From: a virus
Length of the DNA stretch: 64,000 bases
Virus record (IMG/VR): IMGVR_UViG_3300048029_000266
Coordinates: 1 to 64,000 of that record
Reading direction: 5' to 3' (one strand)
Below are positions 10,201 through 17,491 of the stretch, piece by piece. Within the stretch, counting starts at the first letter, position 1; each line of letters opens with the position of its first letter. Below the pieces are notes generated by a model, which saw nothing but the letters and a program-made list of their open reading frames with translations, was not told the DNA's origin and made no database searches. Made by a program: the position numbers and the translations under genes.

Positions 10201-12286
10201 CAATATCTTTTGCAGTCTGTTTAAAACCTTTTTCTTTAACAGTTTCTACAGCTTTGGTTACCCCTTCTTTAACAGCAGCAGCACCTTCTTTAACAGCTGT
10301 TGCAGCTCTAGATATTAATCCAGGCTTTTCTAATTCAGCTTTTACTCCTTCAGATGTAAACTCACTAAACTGATCTGGAGTTAATCCTTTAGATGATCTT
10401 TTAACTCTTGTCTTATCTTTTGTAAGTTTACCCAACCTGACTGTAGCCAAGTTTTCAATAAGTTCTTCTTGTTGTTGAATTTCTTCGTTATATATTTGAA
10501 CTTCATTATCAAAATTATTATTAATTTCTTCCTGGGCTTGTTTAAGCTTTACAGGATCTTTTATATTTTCACTAGCTAAATCTAGCTCTTGTTGTCTCTG
10601 CTCATTAGATCTTTCTATTGCAGCTTTTCTTTCAGCTATTTCTACTCTAGCTAAAAATATTTGTCTTTTACCAGCTTGACTTAAAGAATTACCTTTATGT
10701 GTAGACTCATATATATCTTCATATTGCTCAATAGCTTCTGTAATTTGCTGACCTACTTCTTCTCTCATTTGTCCTTCAGCAACCATTCTTTCGACTCTAG
10801 ATTTAGCTAATTGAGCATTACCATTTTCATCAATAACAGTATATGCTATAATATCTTTACGCATAGCTTGAGCTTGTTCAAACTCATTTAAATCCATTAG
10901 ATCACCAAGTCTTCTTCTTTGCTCTTGTAATTGATAATCTCTTTCGGCAATAGCATCAACATAACCCCCTCTAGAACCCATAGCACTACCTAAAGCAAAT
11001 GCACTAACTCTTGTTTGTAGCATTTCAGGACTTTTAAAAAAGTCTGTATAAGACATGTAATCTAATCCTTTCTTTTCAGCAATAGCTCTATTTTTTATCC
11101 ACTCTTGATATACCTCTTGATATTGCTCTGCCGTACCTTCAATTGCACCTGTAGCACCAGCCTGTATAAAAGGAGCTATTTTTTGTCCAAAAGGGATTGG
11201 TTTTGGTAAATTTCTAAAACCCCTAGCCAATCTACCTAATCCTCCAAATACTAAACCAAACTGTGCTATATCTGCTAAAACCCAATTAGTATTATCTCTC
11301 CATACCTGTGATGCTGCCGCTTGTGCTTCTTGTGGAGTAAGTCCATCTGCTAATGCTTGTTGCATAGTTTCTCCTGCAACAAAAGCACCTTCAGCAAAGT
11401 TACCACCAATACCACCACCTATACTTGTTGTTACTATATCGATGCCTTTACGCATTTCCATTTTTGCAAACTCTTCACCTTTTTGCAAACCTCTTCTTTT
11501 AGCTTGTCGTTTTGTAGCTTTAGATATTACAGGTTTATATAATTTTTCACCTACACCCAAGGTTCTTGCCCCCTTGTAAACTTTATTTGAATTTAACAAT
11601 AGTCTTGTTCCTCTAGCAGCTACACCAGCAGGTAAAAAGAAAGACATTGAATATGGTAATAATTTTGCTACATCTGTTGCCCAAAATCTTGGACTAGCTA
11701 ATTGTCCCCAACCAACACCCTTTAATTCGTCTGCAACAAATATTTGGTTTTTATTTGATATTTCTGATCCTTTTCTTTGCAGATAGTCACCAATTGTAGT
11801 GTTTTGGTCTACATCTGGATCCCATGGAGTTACAACAGCTTTCAAGAACTCAAATGTATCTCCAGTTCCTTTTATTAAATCCCCTGTACCTGCTTCAAGG
11901 CTTTGTTGTAACATAGAGTCAGATCCTAAAAATCCAGAAATAGCAGATCCTATACCCATACCTACAGCTCCGCCCGCTGTGCCTCCTAATGCAGTACCTA
12001 AAACTGTACCTCCTAAAGTAGCTAAATCTTGTGGAGCTACTACAGGGCCAGCACCTGCTGTAGGGCTTACACCTACCCCTGTAGGTCTCATGCCTAATTG
12101 CTCTTGCTGTAATCTATTTGCTTCTTGTGATTGTTGTTGTCCAGCATATAAAGATAATGCTTTATCATATTCTGTTCCCTGCTGTGATAATAATGATAAA
12201 AACGCATCAGTTTCATTTGCGCTAGTCATTCCAGACTCGTATTCATTTATGCCTTCTGAAGGTGTTTGCTCGTTTATATCTGCCAT
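1280..12286 (-). CDS. Giant virion protein: zincin-like motif plus crAss-type RNA polymerase motif
   Basis: At 3668 residues this is the largest gene in the window. The N-terminus has Gly-zipper hydrophobic segments (about residues 88-120) and is followed by long charged, helical stretches. HELSH at about residues 974-978 fits the HExxH zinc-protease signature. DLDGD at about residues 2273-2277 sits after an R-I-P segment and beta-strands, as in the double-psi beta-barrel of crAss-like phage RNA polymerases (DFDGD-type motif, three Asp binding the catalytic Mg). The C-terminal part has further hydrophobic segments near residues 3300 and 3560. In crAss-like phages, zincin and polymerase domains occur in giant cargo proteins injected with DNA; here they appear fused. 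The start overlaps the stop of the gene upstream by one base. Polymerase activity is inferred. Confidence 0.8.
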   Translation of the reverse strand: MADINEQTPSEGINEYESGMTSANETDAFLSLLSQQGTEYDKALSLYAGQQQSQEANRLQQEQLGMRPTGVGVSPTAGAGPVVAPQDLATLGGTVLGTALGGTAGGAVGMGIGSAISGFLGSDSMLQQSLEAGTGDLIKGTGDTFEFLKAVVTPWDPDVDQNTTIGDYLQRKGSEISNKNQIFVADELKGVGWGQLASPRFWATDVAKLLPYSMSFFLPAGVAARGTRLLLNSNKVYKGARTLGVGEKLYKPVISKATKRQAKRRGLQKGEEFAKMEMRKGIDIVTTSIGGGIGGNFAEGAFVAGETMQQALADGLTPQEAQAAASQVWRDNTNWVLADIAQFGLVFGGLGRLARGFRNLPKPIPFGQKIAPFIQAGATGAIEGTAEQYQEVYQEWIKNRAIAEKKGLDYMSYTDFFKSPEMLQTRVSAFALGSAMGSRGGYVDAIAERDYQLQEQRRRLGDLMDLNEFEQAQAMRKDIIAYTVIDENGNAQLAKSRVERMVAEGQMREEVGQQITEAIEQYEDIYESTHKGNSLSQAGKRQIFLARVEIAERKAAIERSNEQRQQELDLASENIKDPVKLKQAQEEINNNFDNEVQIYNEEIQQQEELIENLATVRLGKLTKDKTRVKRSSKGLTPDQFSEFTSEGVKAELEKPGLISRAATAVKEGAAAVKEGVTKAVETVKEKGFKQTAKDIVTSEGALNLKNFLQDQFTQGKNYVKKYLSQNAPKTSQALEREINAAKEELGNRNLTKEQIKKKAKEIVNKIKKTDLKGASGEVLDKITEFVEGKLNGTITEKFVDIANSLTKKVDELTEKVEARRQKVSEEDIETARKVDAQTATTEEVQEAEVVEKPKKKSKKTAKQESDKVKPKETSDTDTPKKYTDFINKYVKRFANRKDSDARKPVQKYITRVDEKGSLIRGYLRAALEEKFPGTRIEFANRQLIEGFGAPAAAVFFSSTILVNPRSAMQTDLIHELSHPYYQSIAGTSLQKRLNTLLIKRRILTPNGNLVKLIDNIQYNYPLLTRYKMGKSFVTGGDILSDFLENRRNDVDSPLSSLLDSIVNAAEAGNTLQYKNAVQSLFTQLSSEGVIKRLNDESQFGLLEEAFAYSNEDFNRKGGITNVIENKTDAQKYESILKRLYKRVAGLASREEAKSAVEQVIPETRLMDYDQMMTYIQNNFNTLNVENQFKQNSYSKKAMLKQAKFDVISTKGLFNIIQQQVLSKGKKGEEAVQSIAQEIYKQNYKTYNTQKQTPPFEVTSMEHDTLLRKIRSQVERVTFKEYQKIVDDLIKSVDKRLNQGERSDDSLEFSFNREAEQVAEENDKGNIYDQEETLFGETTSKLIQAYSFEESKKNDKNPVNVKDLLSELHSLGQKTKKGNTFTFVTNVTESENPSVVRFVKFLNNKLKKESLVDALLLEMSIDFANKKIETMKEVGFMRGDNGVTTWVPGVSLSTDEARWQSSMTREANERWFKRKGTTNEQLKSLIDNIRNNENIIETLSIIYGDSSYWQFVDKRKLSETGNVYNYKNKRYVSISQLIQNNREDFVKQYKGRYYLQISNGFDNLLADLIVQSRAKNYITQVNDVSLNPTLTINKENSIHNKNENYADLSEKDINAYYQLMEDLGFFNEKGFTNIYAAMLGDGTGKEHNISMLSGVFSTPQASQQDTRRNRKYVKMDSLELMLTDFNEFLYSVSRYKRGELAYYDQAIAVFGAAKRRYYIKTPVAQTAEQRQELLEMAYNGGYNEAKYADGTRVNPFKIIKTKDGFALSGLNQYSKKFKSEVIKDSKQIKLNDLIGEKGKKLKDIDLKNYILNYSINKYMAQQMFIGNHNEHKNEIDYIKRADGAIKRHTPHDRNTPIEFVAFEDIVDHDGFIGTDAQAYVLPGDGDIIRKKFGSMRNVGNQFKHVYDYVETSNPNKKVFGRRTFAKFKIDEITPEMEKSSPEIKKIADILRARKEAIGKQKLIAGPEVTGKLHDFTPIATFKSALKVYAPGENYMYNLDQLSVEEVVSKQDEIYNSSGEAEVSLFDSWKGLSGEGFGLQLELDKERHSFHMPSQLFGHHHTNLEEGEQDMVNRMHELAAKAMVGFEDSKGKGVIYSNQSTAEERKKDIEFLTKLIGEEFFGNLNTSLAQYAPGLHPQLHNMIQQLAASRLVKFGTKAMFGGTIAYQTSPIGRNLQSYIKVSDLVDKVDGDSYKSALNSLIEQGKDYVVSEAMIPASAKKDGVKIGDLVLGTRIPAHGKQSSVVFVVKGFAAEGIDGARSTIAIPSKVSNVMGSDLDGDAIYLNYSHVGNVPGSTKISPLGTEARVQTNLLKDYQVSANELLDLNLKLLGDIEIDSRRYKEITTPIDIKDIAEEAINKVESFYNKKLVMDNQLLPTGDAQYFNDNVPAQNMIGTIASLQRVLNVMAGHKVGFTFGINIKGYDEVSSLVDIYNEDKPEGFAFSVAQLLNIVLDNAKYQYANKLGLTPNTVNQFTLLSRLGISLSDISIIMNHPIVKLYDKHRGDQSIMTTSISNQAVVNAYKEYYKGVGKKEATNIVKSFAKSGDITLNIEKLKGKNKQSELALFDLLYKTEKLTDEIFSIGKALSVHKAIPQHGHDAQRLINIINEQQKGSFINPNTLGNFRSDPLVKHSIDLLQKQVDRQKSTSFMYTPEARQVIEYIEDTRKIKLDFSRYEHRRLMQDYYLIKVAEAIPTVNYNNRTVAEVYKILEDYSKQPGENFVKKSLLFSNIEGSPYFENNIQINPNQINKFSVEETIQALRNDFTLLPTEIKDALLQYDYLKNGLGFKGKSLTPLFEKNYIKNKFDLLDDLLQKEINNNISIEDPAVADKANELMLAHPQLFKQDEEKMQTTVAEKKKLKGQQSFEPTNTASLKLNKREFYQDHLQELTKTLTFNEYVTFLGYSSDAVNKSDAKTKQYFEDRYQRYLNSLSNVEKLESNMKNLESMSIKKLINVANELQNREDELASPKLLHKIHLAIGNKAMAIQSQKLADKTGEVFETTDEDISTIRKWFGANNMTSKRPEVQFMLNEIQREYREYVRQVKSLVAEINVVDRALKKSKSLKGIFNPRQRHLEIYGKMFTEDVVNGKTNGIRLVEKKTFEASNPSQQERDFYNKYQEITARFRKQLGKSGMGEFYIPHVQMGNLEALSARGLLGLYANYLGSTTNIDGVRIKGTNGNGKPVIQSFKYFKDLYLSENGELTMPSGRRINELRKLKSKAEKQLALGKHEDGDPIIATDLEMDTLMEGGLFSRFNAGRTVRAKELTSFDLAENLRQYVRSVTFVHGYGSFRGMNDVSTLVDAVIAVNKNMGNKNTAEYVTKVWRQGFLRKEKQKSVFGSKADKAISFMVRWTALVHLGFSAAVGVGNILAGKYQELRSKGGKQFLLGEKRFWTSFTDKEWKGMDILKKYRIVEMSFSDVVGSRDSFSKIEEFAFLPMEISEKWIQGAAFLGELTNEEFESGNISEERVMQINSKIATLHGEGYTQLDQRLLSMYSLGIAAQQFKRWFITLAYNRLKQEDINRFGEYEIGSYRAGYDFVNRMFAGETKLSDMKKEFDSLPEHRQDAIRSLLRGIGLTATLLLIGAQSDDEEIYSKSIQKLSNDALIFTDVNRFVNYTIPPASISTGRNALQFSKELVTFERYQRDSKFGDRGDLKARGTARKILPFKAVTEPLLSK

Positions 12287-14250
12287 TATTTAAAATATTT
12301 AGCCCACAATCTAAATCTAGACTTTTTTTCTTCAAACTCTTTTTTGCTTAATGTTTCTTTATAATATTCCATTAAAGCTTTAGTATTACCTGATTGATAT
12401 ATTCTATAAAGGTTTGGTGATGTATCGGCTAATCTACTAAAATTATTTAAAACATTAGAAACATTACCAGAAAAATCTTGTGCGTTTTGACCTTGACCTC
12501 TACCTAATTTTTGAGACATATCAAAAATATCTGCCATAACAAATGGATTCATAGAAGAAGGTATTTTATTTGCAGCAAAAGTATAAGCTGCTGGAGCCTG
12601 ATATGCATTAAATAATACTTGAACTCCTTGATCTCCTGTAGCGTAAATATTATCTAATGTTCCAGCAACTTGTGCTTGAACTTCTGCTTTTCTTTTTCTA
12701 GTTTCAGTTTCAGCATTTATTCTTGCTCTTTCATTTTTAGCGGTAGATAAATCTTTATCAGCCTGTTCGTCTTTTAAGTTTGTTAAAACTTTATTGTCAC
12801 CTAAATTTATTTCTTTATAGTAAACATCGTCAATAAATTCTTCTTCTACTAGCTGCATTATATAGGCAGGTTTGTATGTAACTGACTCTAAATCTGCTTT
12901 ACCTTTTAATTGTTTGTTTATAAACTTAGCTCTATCGGTAGGATCTAAATCTTTGACTCCTTTTGTTAAAAGCATTTCCTTTACCTCTCCAGTATATAAA
13001 TCCTTATAAACAGCTTTAGCTCCTAAATAAATACCATTTATTCTCATATCATCAGCTGTACGATCTAAATATCCCCCTTCTTCAGCCATAGATTCTCCTT
13101 TATAATCAAACATTGTAGACATCATGTTTTCATTCATTCTTAAAACATAATTTCCTTTCCTATCAATATAATAATCATCTGGTATGCCAGGAGAGCTATC
13201 ATTTCTTAATGCTGCATCTATTACTCTAAACTCCATTTCTTTGTCGTTTACAAATAATTGACCTGCAACATCTGCAACCCTACTATCTTTAGTTTCTATG
13301 TTGCTACTTTTTTCATCAATACTAAAGTTTGTTTCATAAAATGCTAATAGTCCATTGTCTGAAACATACTTTGCATACCCTCCATTTTCTATAATTTCAG
13401 CCGCTCTAAGATCTGGTATTATCTGTTCTTGACCTTTCATTAGCTGTTGAGACAATGTTGTTTCAACATCTTTTAAACCAAACTTAATACTTCTATCAAA
13501 ATCTTTTGTTTTTCCTAATTTTCTATCTACCCAACCATCAGCATTTATTATGCTAGGATTATTAATTGCATAATTATAAGCTTCGTTTTGTTTATCAGTA
13601 TCATCACCAGCTACAAAATATGCCCAATCAGCCGCTAATATGTGTTTGTTATTGTAAATGTAATCATCAGTATTTATAGGTGTTTCTCTATCATACTCAT
13701 CAATAAAGGTTAAATCTATTTCTCCGTCTAATGATCCTCTCCATTCAACTTTATCAGTCACTTCTTTTTGCCAATTGTTAAAAGAGTTTCTTGTTCTTTC
13801 ATTAACTAAATGACCTTTACCATCAGCATCTGCTTGTATAATAGCAGCTATTGCTATTTGGTTTTGCTTCATTTGATAAATTTTATCATTATTTAAAAGT
13901 TGATATTGATAATTTCTTAAATCTTCATCTATACCTAATCTTTTAGCTTTTTGATAACCACCAGCCTTTCTTATTTTTTCGTTTATAGGAGTTAATAAAT
14001 CACTAGACATTTCTTGTAAATCAAGCAAATCTTTTCGTCTTGTATTTTTTCCTGTAGTTAGCTCTACAGCTGTTTGATACGATAAGTCAATTAATTGTTG
14101 ACTGTCTTCTTGTTCTTTTTGTTCAATTGCTTGTTGTTGTCTTTGTAAATTATATATTTTTTCTAAATACATAATTTCAGCATTACGCTGTGACTTCATG
14201 TTAGTTGAGCCAAAAAAACCACTTAATGCATTATATCCGTATGCGTCCAT
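12286..14250 (-). CDS. Uncharacterised internal virion (cargo) protein
   Basis: This 654-residue protein sits between the lysozyme protein and the giant polymerase-like protein, with one-base overlaps at both ends, so the three are translationally coupled. It opens with a Gly/Ser segment and a Gln/Glu-rich coiled-coil-like stretch (about residues 20-60). A mixed alpha/beta middle follows, then a Lys/Arg/Glu-rich helix near residues 490-530. No catalytic motif is visible. Position and composition suggest an ejected or inner-core protein, comparable to the cargo proteins of crAss-like and T7-like podoviruses; this is inferred from context. Confidence 0.75.
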   Translation of the reverse strand: MDAYGYNALSGFFGSTNMKSQRNAEIMYLEKIYNLQRQQQAIEQKEQEDSQQLIDLSYQTAVELTTGKNTRRKDLLDLQEMSSDLLTPINEKIRKAGGYQKAKRLGIDEDLRNYQYQLLNNDKIYQMKQNQIAIAAIIQADADGKGHLVNERTRNSFNNWQKEVTDKVEWRGSLDGEIDLTFIDEYDRETPINTDDYIYNNKHILAADWAYFVAGDDTDKQNEAYNYAINNPSIINADGWVDRKLGKTKDFDRSIKFGLKDVETTLSQQLMKGQEQIIPDLRAAEIIENGGYAKYVSDNGLLAFYETNFSIDEKSSNIETKDSRVADVAGQLFVNDKEMEFRVIDAALRNDSSPGIPDDYYIDRKGNYVLRMNENMMSTMFDYKGESMAEEGGYLDRTADDMRINGIYLGAKAVYKDLYTGEVKEMLLTKGVKDLDPTDRAKFINKQLKGKADLESVTYKPAYIMQLVEEEFIDDVYYKEINLGDNKVLTNLKDEQADKDLSTAKNERARINAETETRKRKAEVQAQVAGTLDNIYATGDQGVQVLFNAYQAPAAYTFAANKIPSSMNPFVMADIFDMSQKLGRGQGQNAQDFSGNVSNVLNNFSRLADTSPNLYRIYQSGNTKALMEYYKETLSKKEFEEKKSRFRLWAKYFK

Positions 14251-16499
14251 TATTGTCCCTGATTGTTATTATTAGTAACTATATTTGGCGTAGAAAGATC
14301 TGTATGTCCAGTAGTCATTCCTTGTAGTAATGAAGATTTATACATATTTACTAAAGGAGCCAATCTACGAGCTTCAGCTCTTTCTTGTAAAGATTGAAAT
14401 ACTTTACCTGCAAAATCTGATGCGCCTTTCTTTTTTTGTAACTCTAACTGTAATTCTTCAGCTCTTTCAGCTTTGCTTTTGTTTAAATTGTATTCTTCAG
14501 AAAAAGACAATGCTTTTGTATACTTGTCCATATTAGCTCTATTAAGCTCAGCATCTTTAGCGGCAAAGTCTAATAAAGCAGACTGTCTTTGGCTGTCTAA
14601 AACTCCAGACATAGCTAAAAACTTAGCTCTATCTCCAGCGGTACCTCTTACTGCGTTTTCAATTCCTTTGCCATATGCAGCATCTATTTCTGCTCTAGCT
14701 CTTTGTTTTTCATCAGGACTAAAACCCATCTTAGAAAGCTCTCTAACTTGATTTAAATGCTGTTTAAACATATCAGAAAGGCCTTCGTATTCTACAGGCT
14801 TAATCTCTTTCATTGCTTCTGCATATGCTTTTTTACCAAGAGCTGACATAACCAAATCATCTTGATTATTTATGTTTTGTCTTATATTGTTTACAATGCC
14901 TAATCCCTGTTGCAATACATTTCCTATATCTCCTAAATTGTCCATAAATGTAGGAGGAGTGTCTTTATTTGTATTGTCGGTATTTATTACATTTTCCTGC
15001 TCTTCAACTACAGGTTCTTCAGTTACAGGTTCTTCATCTACATCCTGTATTGTAGCCTGAACTATATCTCCTTCATCATTTTCCCACGTTGCAACACCTT
15101 GATTGATAGTTGCGTCATCTGGTATATCACTTGTGTTTAAAACGCCTAAATCTATAGTTTCTTGTACATTTTCTTCTTCTTCACCTATTTCTTCAACCTC
15201 TTCTAAGGCATCATCAATCAAGTCTTCTTCGCTTGGTGTAGGATTGTCATCATCAGCAGATATAATATTATTAACTATTTCTAGTCTTCTGTCTTCGTAT
15301 TCTTCATCTGTAGGTCTTGTAAGATTATATTCTTGTTCAATCTCACTCATTCTCTCTTCATTATTTCTAATCTCTGTAGCGAATACATTAGGCATGTCTG
15401 CGGGTTTATAAGCAGCTCTTAATGTTTTATTTCTTTTTATAAGCTTTTGATATTCTTTAGCGTCCTCACCTCTTTTAATTATTGCAGGTCTTTCAGCTTC
15501 ATCTTCTTCTTGTCTTTGTCTTTCTTCTTCTTCTCTAAGTGCAGCTTCACCTTCTTCATCTGTAGGTTGATCAACAATGTTTCCATCAGCATCTAATACT
15601 TGTGGTTGTGGCGGATCAGATGGTTCTATTGTTCTTCCTTGATTAACATATGTTGTATAATTCATTTCATCAACATCTTCAACCTCTTCATAATTTGGCG
15701 TAGGTTCAGGCTCTCCTTCTGGTACAGGCACTCTAACAACAACCATTCTACCATCTTTTTGTCTTACCTCAAAACCATCTCCATATGCAGTTTGCGTATA
15801 TCTTTCAAACTCTTCAATATTTTCGTTTGTATTATCAGAAGCATATATCTCTTCAACAACCTCTTCTCCTTCTGCAACTGGATCTAAATTTTGAATTACT
15901 CTTCCTCCGCTTACTTCTACATCTTCTAAAACAGTAACGTCTTCTGGATTGGTTGAAGCTCCAGAACCAGATCTTAATCCATCAGCAGCTCTTTTATTTC
16001 TGTTTGTTATTCCTGTGTAACCCTCATCACCTTCTTGTACAACTTTGCCTCCAACTTTTGCAAGCCTTCCATTATTGCCGCCATTTTCAATTAAGTCTGC
16101 TGCTTCATCAATTTTACCTTCATTAATTAACTCAATAACACCACTTCTTTTGACATTTCCTCTACCATTTCTATAGTATAAATCAACAATAGAATTATAT
16201 TGTTCTTCAGTTAAGTTTTCATTTTTTATGTCTTTATTAACTTGATCAATATATTCTTGAGTAACCAATTGCGCAATTTCATCTGCCTCTTCCCTTGTCA
16301 TTTTTTTGCCAGTTGGCGTTCCATCTGCTTTCCAGTATTCTTTCCAATTTGGTATTCCATTTTTACCTGTCAATGAATATTTAGTATAACCATATCCTAT
16401 AGTAGGCGTACCACCTTGATCAAGGTACATATCTTCACGAAAACCTTCGTTTTTAAATATTTTATCTCTTAGTGCTGTATTAAAAGTAGCTGCTGCCAT
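14250..16499 (-). CDS. Virion-associated lysozyme (GH24-like domain) with acidic linker
   Basis: The N-terminal 175 residues form a T4-type lysozyme domain. Glu18, Asp27 and Thr33 keep the E-x8-D-x5-T spacing of the T4 catalytic triad, followed by the IGYGYT motif and a later 'LTEEQYNSIVDLYYRNG' helix that corresponds to the conserved second lobe. Residues 200-510 are a very acidic, Pro-rich, low-complexity linker. The C-terminal part is helical. At 749 residues it is far longer than a soluble endolysin and lies among tail and cargo genes, so it most likely opens the peptidoglycan at DNA entry rather than at lysis. The start overlaps the upstream stop by one base. Confidence 0.88.
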   Translation of the reverse strand: MAAATFNTALRDKIFKNEGFREDMYLDQGGTPTIGYGYTKYSLTGKNGIPNWKEYWKADGTPTGKKMTREEADEIAQLVTQEYIDQVNKDIKNENLTEEQYNSIVDLYYRNGRGNVKRSGVIELINEGKIDEAADLIENGGNNGRLAKVGGKVVQEGDEGYTGITNRNKRAADGLRSGSGASTNPEDVTVLEDVEVSGGRVIQNLDPVAEGEEVVEEIYASDNTNENIEEFERYTQTAYGDGFEVRQKDGRMVVVRVPVPEGEPEPTPNYEEVEDVDEMNYTTYVNQGRTIEPSDPPQPQVLDADGNIVDQPTDEEGEAALREEEERQRQEEDEAERPAIIKRGEDAKEYQKLIKRNKTLRAAYKPADMPNVFATEIRNNEERMSEIEQEYNLTRPTDEEYEDRRLEIVNNIISADDDNPTPSEEDLIDDALEEVEEIGEEEENVQETIDLGVLNTSDIPDDATINQGVATWENDEGDIVQATIQDVDEEPVTEEPVVEEQENVINTDNTNKDTPPTFMDNLGDIGNVLQQGLGIVNNIRQNINNQDDLVMSALGKKAYAEAMKEIKPVEYEGLSDMFKQHLNQVRELSKMGFSPDEKQRARAEIDAAYGKGIENAVRGTAGDRAKFLAMSGVLDSQRQSALLDFAAKDAELNRANMDKYTKALSFSEEYNLNKSKAERAEELQLELQKKKGASDFAGKVFQSLQERAEARRLAPLVNMYKSSLLQGMTTGHTDLSTPNIVTNNNNQGQ

Positions 16500-17491
16500 T
16501 AATCCATATTATTTTTACGCCATTTAGCGTGGTTCTTTTTTACCATAGCAACTACTTGTTCATCAGACATGTTTGGATTATATTGATCTTTAATATGATC
16601 GTATATACCAGCTCCAGACTTTGCTTTCTGTCCTGTAGGTTTGCCACTTTTATTTAATACAGTACCATTTTTTGCTACAGGTAAAGGGTTAGTTTTGTGG
16701 CTAGCTTCACCTGGTGTTATATTTTTTTCTTTTACCTGACTTCTAAATATATCTGCTGCTTTTTTATTATCGCCTTTATTCATAGCAGATCTCATTTCGC
16801 TCTCTTTGTTATTCACAAGTTCACCTCCCGTAAACTCAGCTACAGCCTCTACCTTACCACCTTTTTCTGCTTTTGGAACAAAGTCGTCTTTTATTTCAGG
16901 ATATTTTTGATCAAGAAAATTGTTTGCAAAATTTTGTGCTTGATTTAAGTTTCCAAAATCATTTTCACCTATTGGACCAGAAAACATAACATTTCTAAAA
17001 AACTCATTAGCATTACCTATGCCTTTTCTAGTGTAGTTTTTCATAGCTCCTTTAAAATCATTATTTATAACAGCATCCATAAAGGCTTCGTTCTTATGAC
17101 CTGTATGCATATAATTAGCTAGTACAAATTGATTTTTAATAGGTAGTTTTAAATAAGATCCCTTGCCTTTTTTTGACTCAACATATTTCTTAGCTGCAAC
17201 TTCAGAATCTATATATTCTTTTTTTAGCTTTTGCTTTATAGTCTCTAAAGACAAAGCTGGCTGTTCGTTTTTTGCTTGTTTAGCTTTTTGTAAATCATCA
17301 AACATACCCAACGATGAATATCCGATTCTTAAATCATATTTATCGTCATCAGTTTTGATTATAAAAGGCTCAAAGCTTTTGTCTGGCCCTAAACCTTTAT
17401 TTTTGGGATTCATCATTCCCATTAAAGTTTTTATATATCCTGGAGTTAGTTGATTTTTTAAAACTAACTTTACTATTTTTTCAGCGCTCAT
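16499..17491 (-). CDS. Lysozyme-fold-like virion protein, probably degenerate
   Basis: Residues 35-175 of this 330-residue protein can be laid over the lysozyme in the next gene. FEPF (Glu41), Asp50 at the same E-x8-D spacing, an IGYSS strand in place of IGYGYT, then 'IKNQFVLANYMHTG' and 'VINNDFKGAM', which look like the second-lobe helices. The catalytic Thr position is occupied by Arg55, so activity may be lost. The C-terminal half is Lys- and Gly-rich and carries a KGGKVEAVAEF segment. The gene overlaps its neighbours by a few bases on both sides. The lysozyme relationship is my alignment by eye. Confidence 0.6.
   Translation of the reverse strand: MSAEKIVKLVLKNQLTPGYIKTLMGMMNPKNKGLGPDKSFEPFIIKTDDDKYDLRIGYSSLGMFDDLQKAKQAKNEQPALSLETIKQKLKKEYIDSEVAAKKYVESKKGKGSYLKLPIKNQFVLANYMHTGHKNEAFMDAVINNDFKGAMKNYTRKGIGNANEFFRNVMFSGPIGENDFGNLNQAQNFANNFLDQKYPEIKDDFVPKAEKGGKVEAVAEFTGGELVNNKESEMRSAMNKGDNKKAADIFRSQVKEKNITPGEASHKTNPLPVAKNGTVLNKSGKPTGQKAKSGAGIYDHIKDQYNPNMSDEQVVAMVKKNHAKWRKNNMD

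Noticed and set aside
11799-12293. 164-codon plus-strand frame
   Set aside because: Antisense to the N-terminus of the giant protein; Pro/Thr/Cys composition is the complement of its Gly-rich segments.
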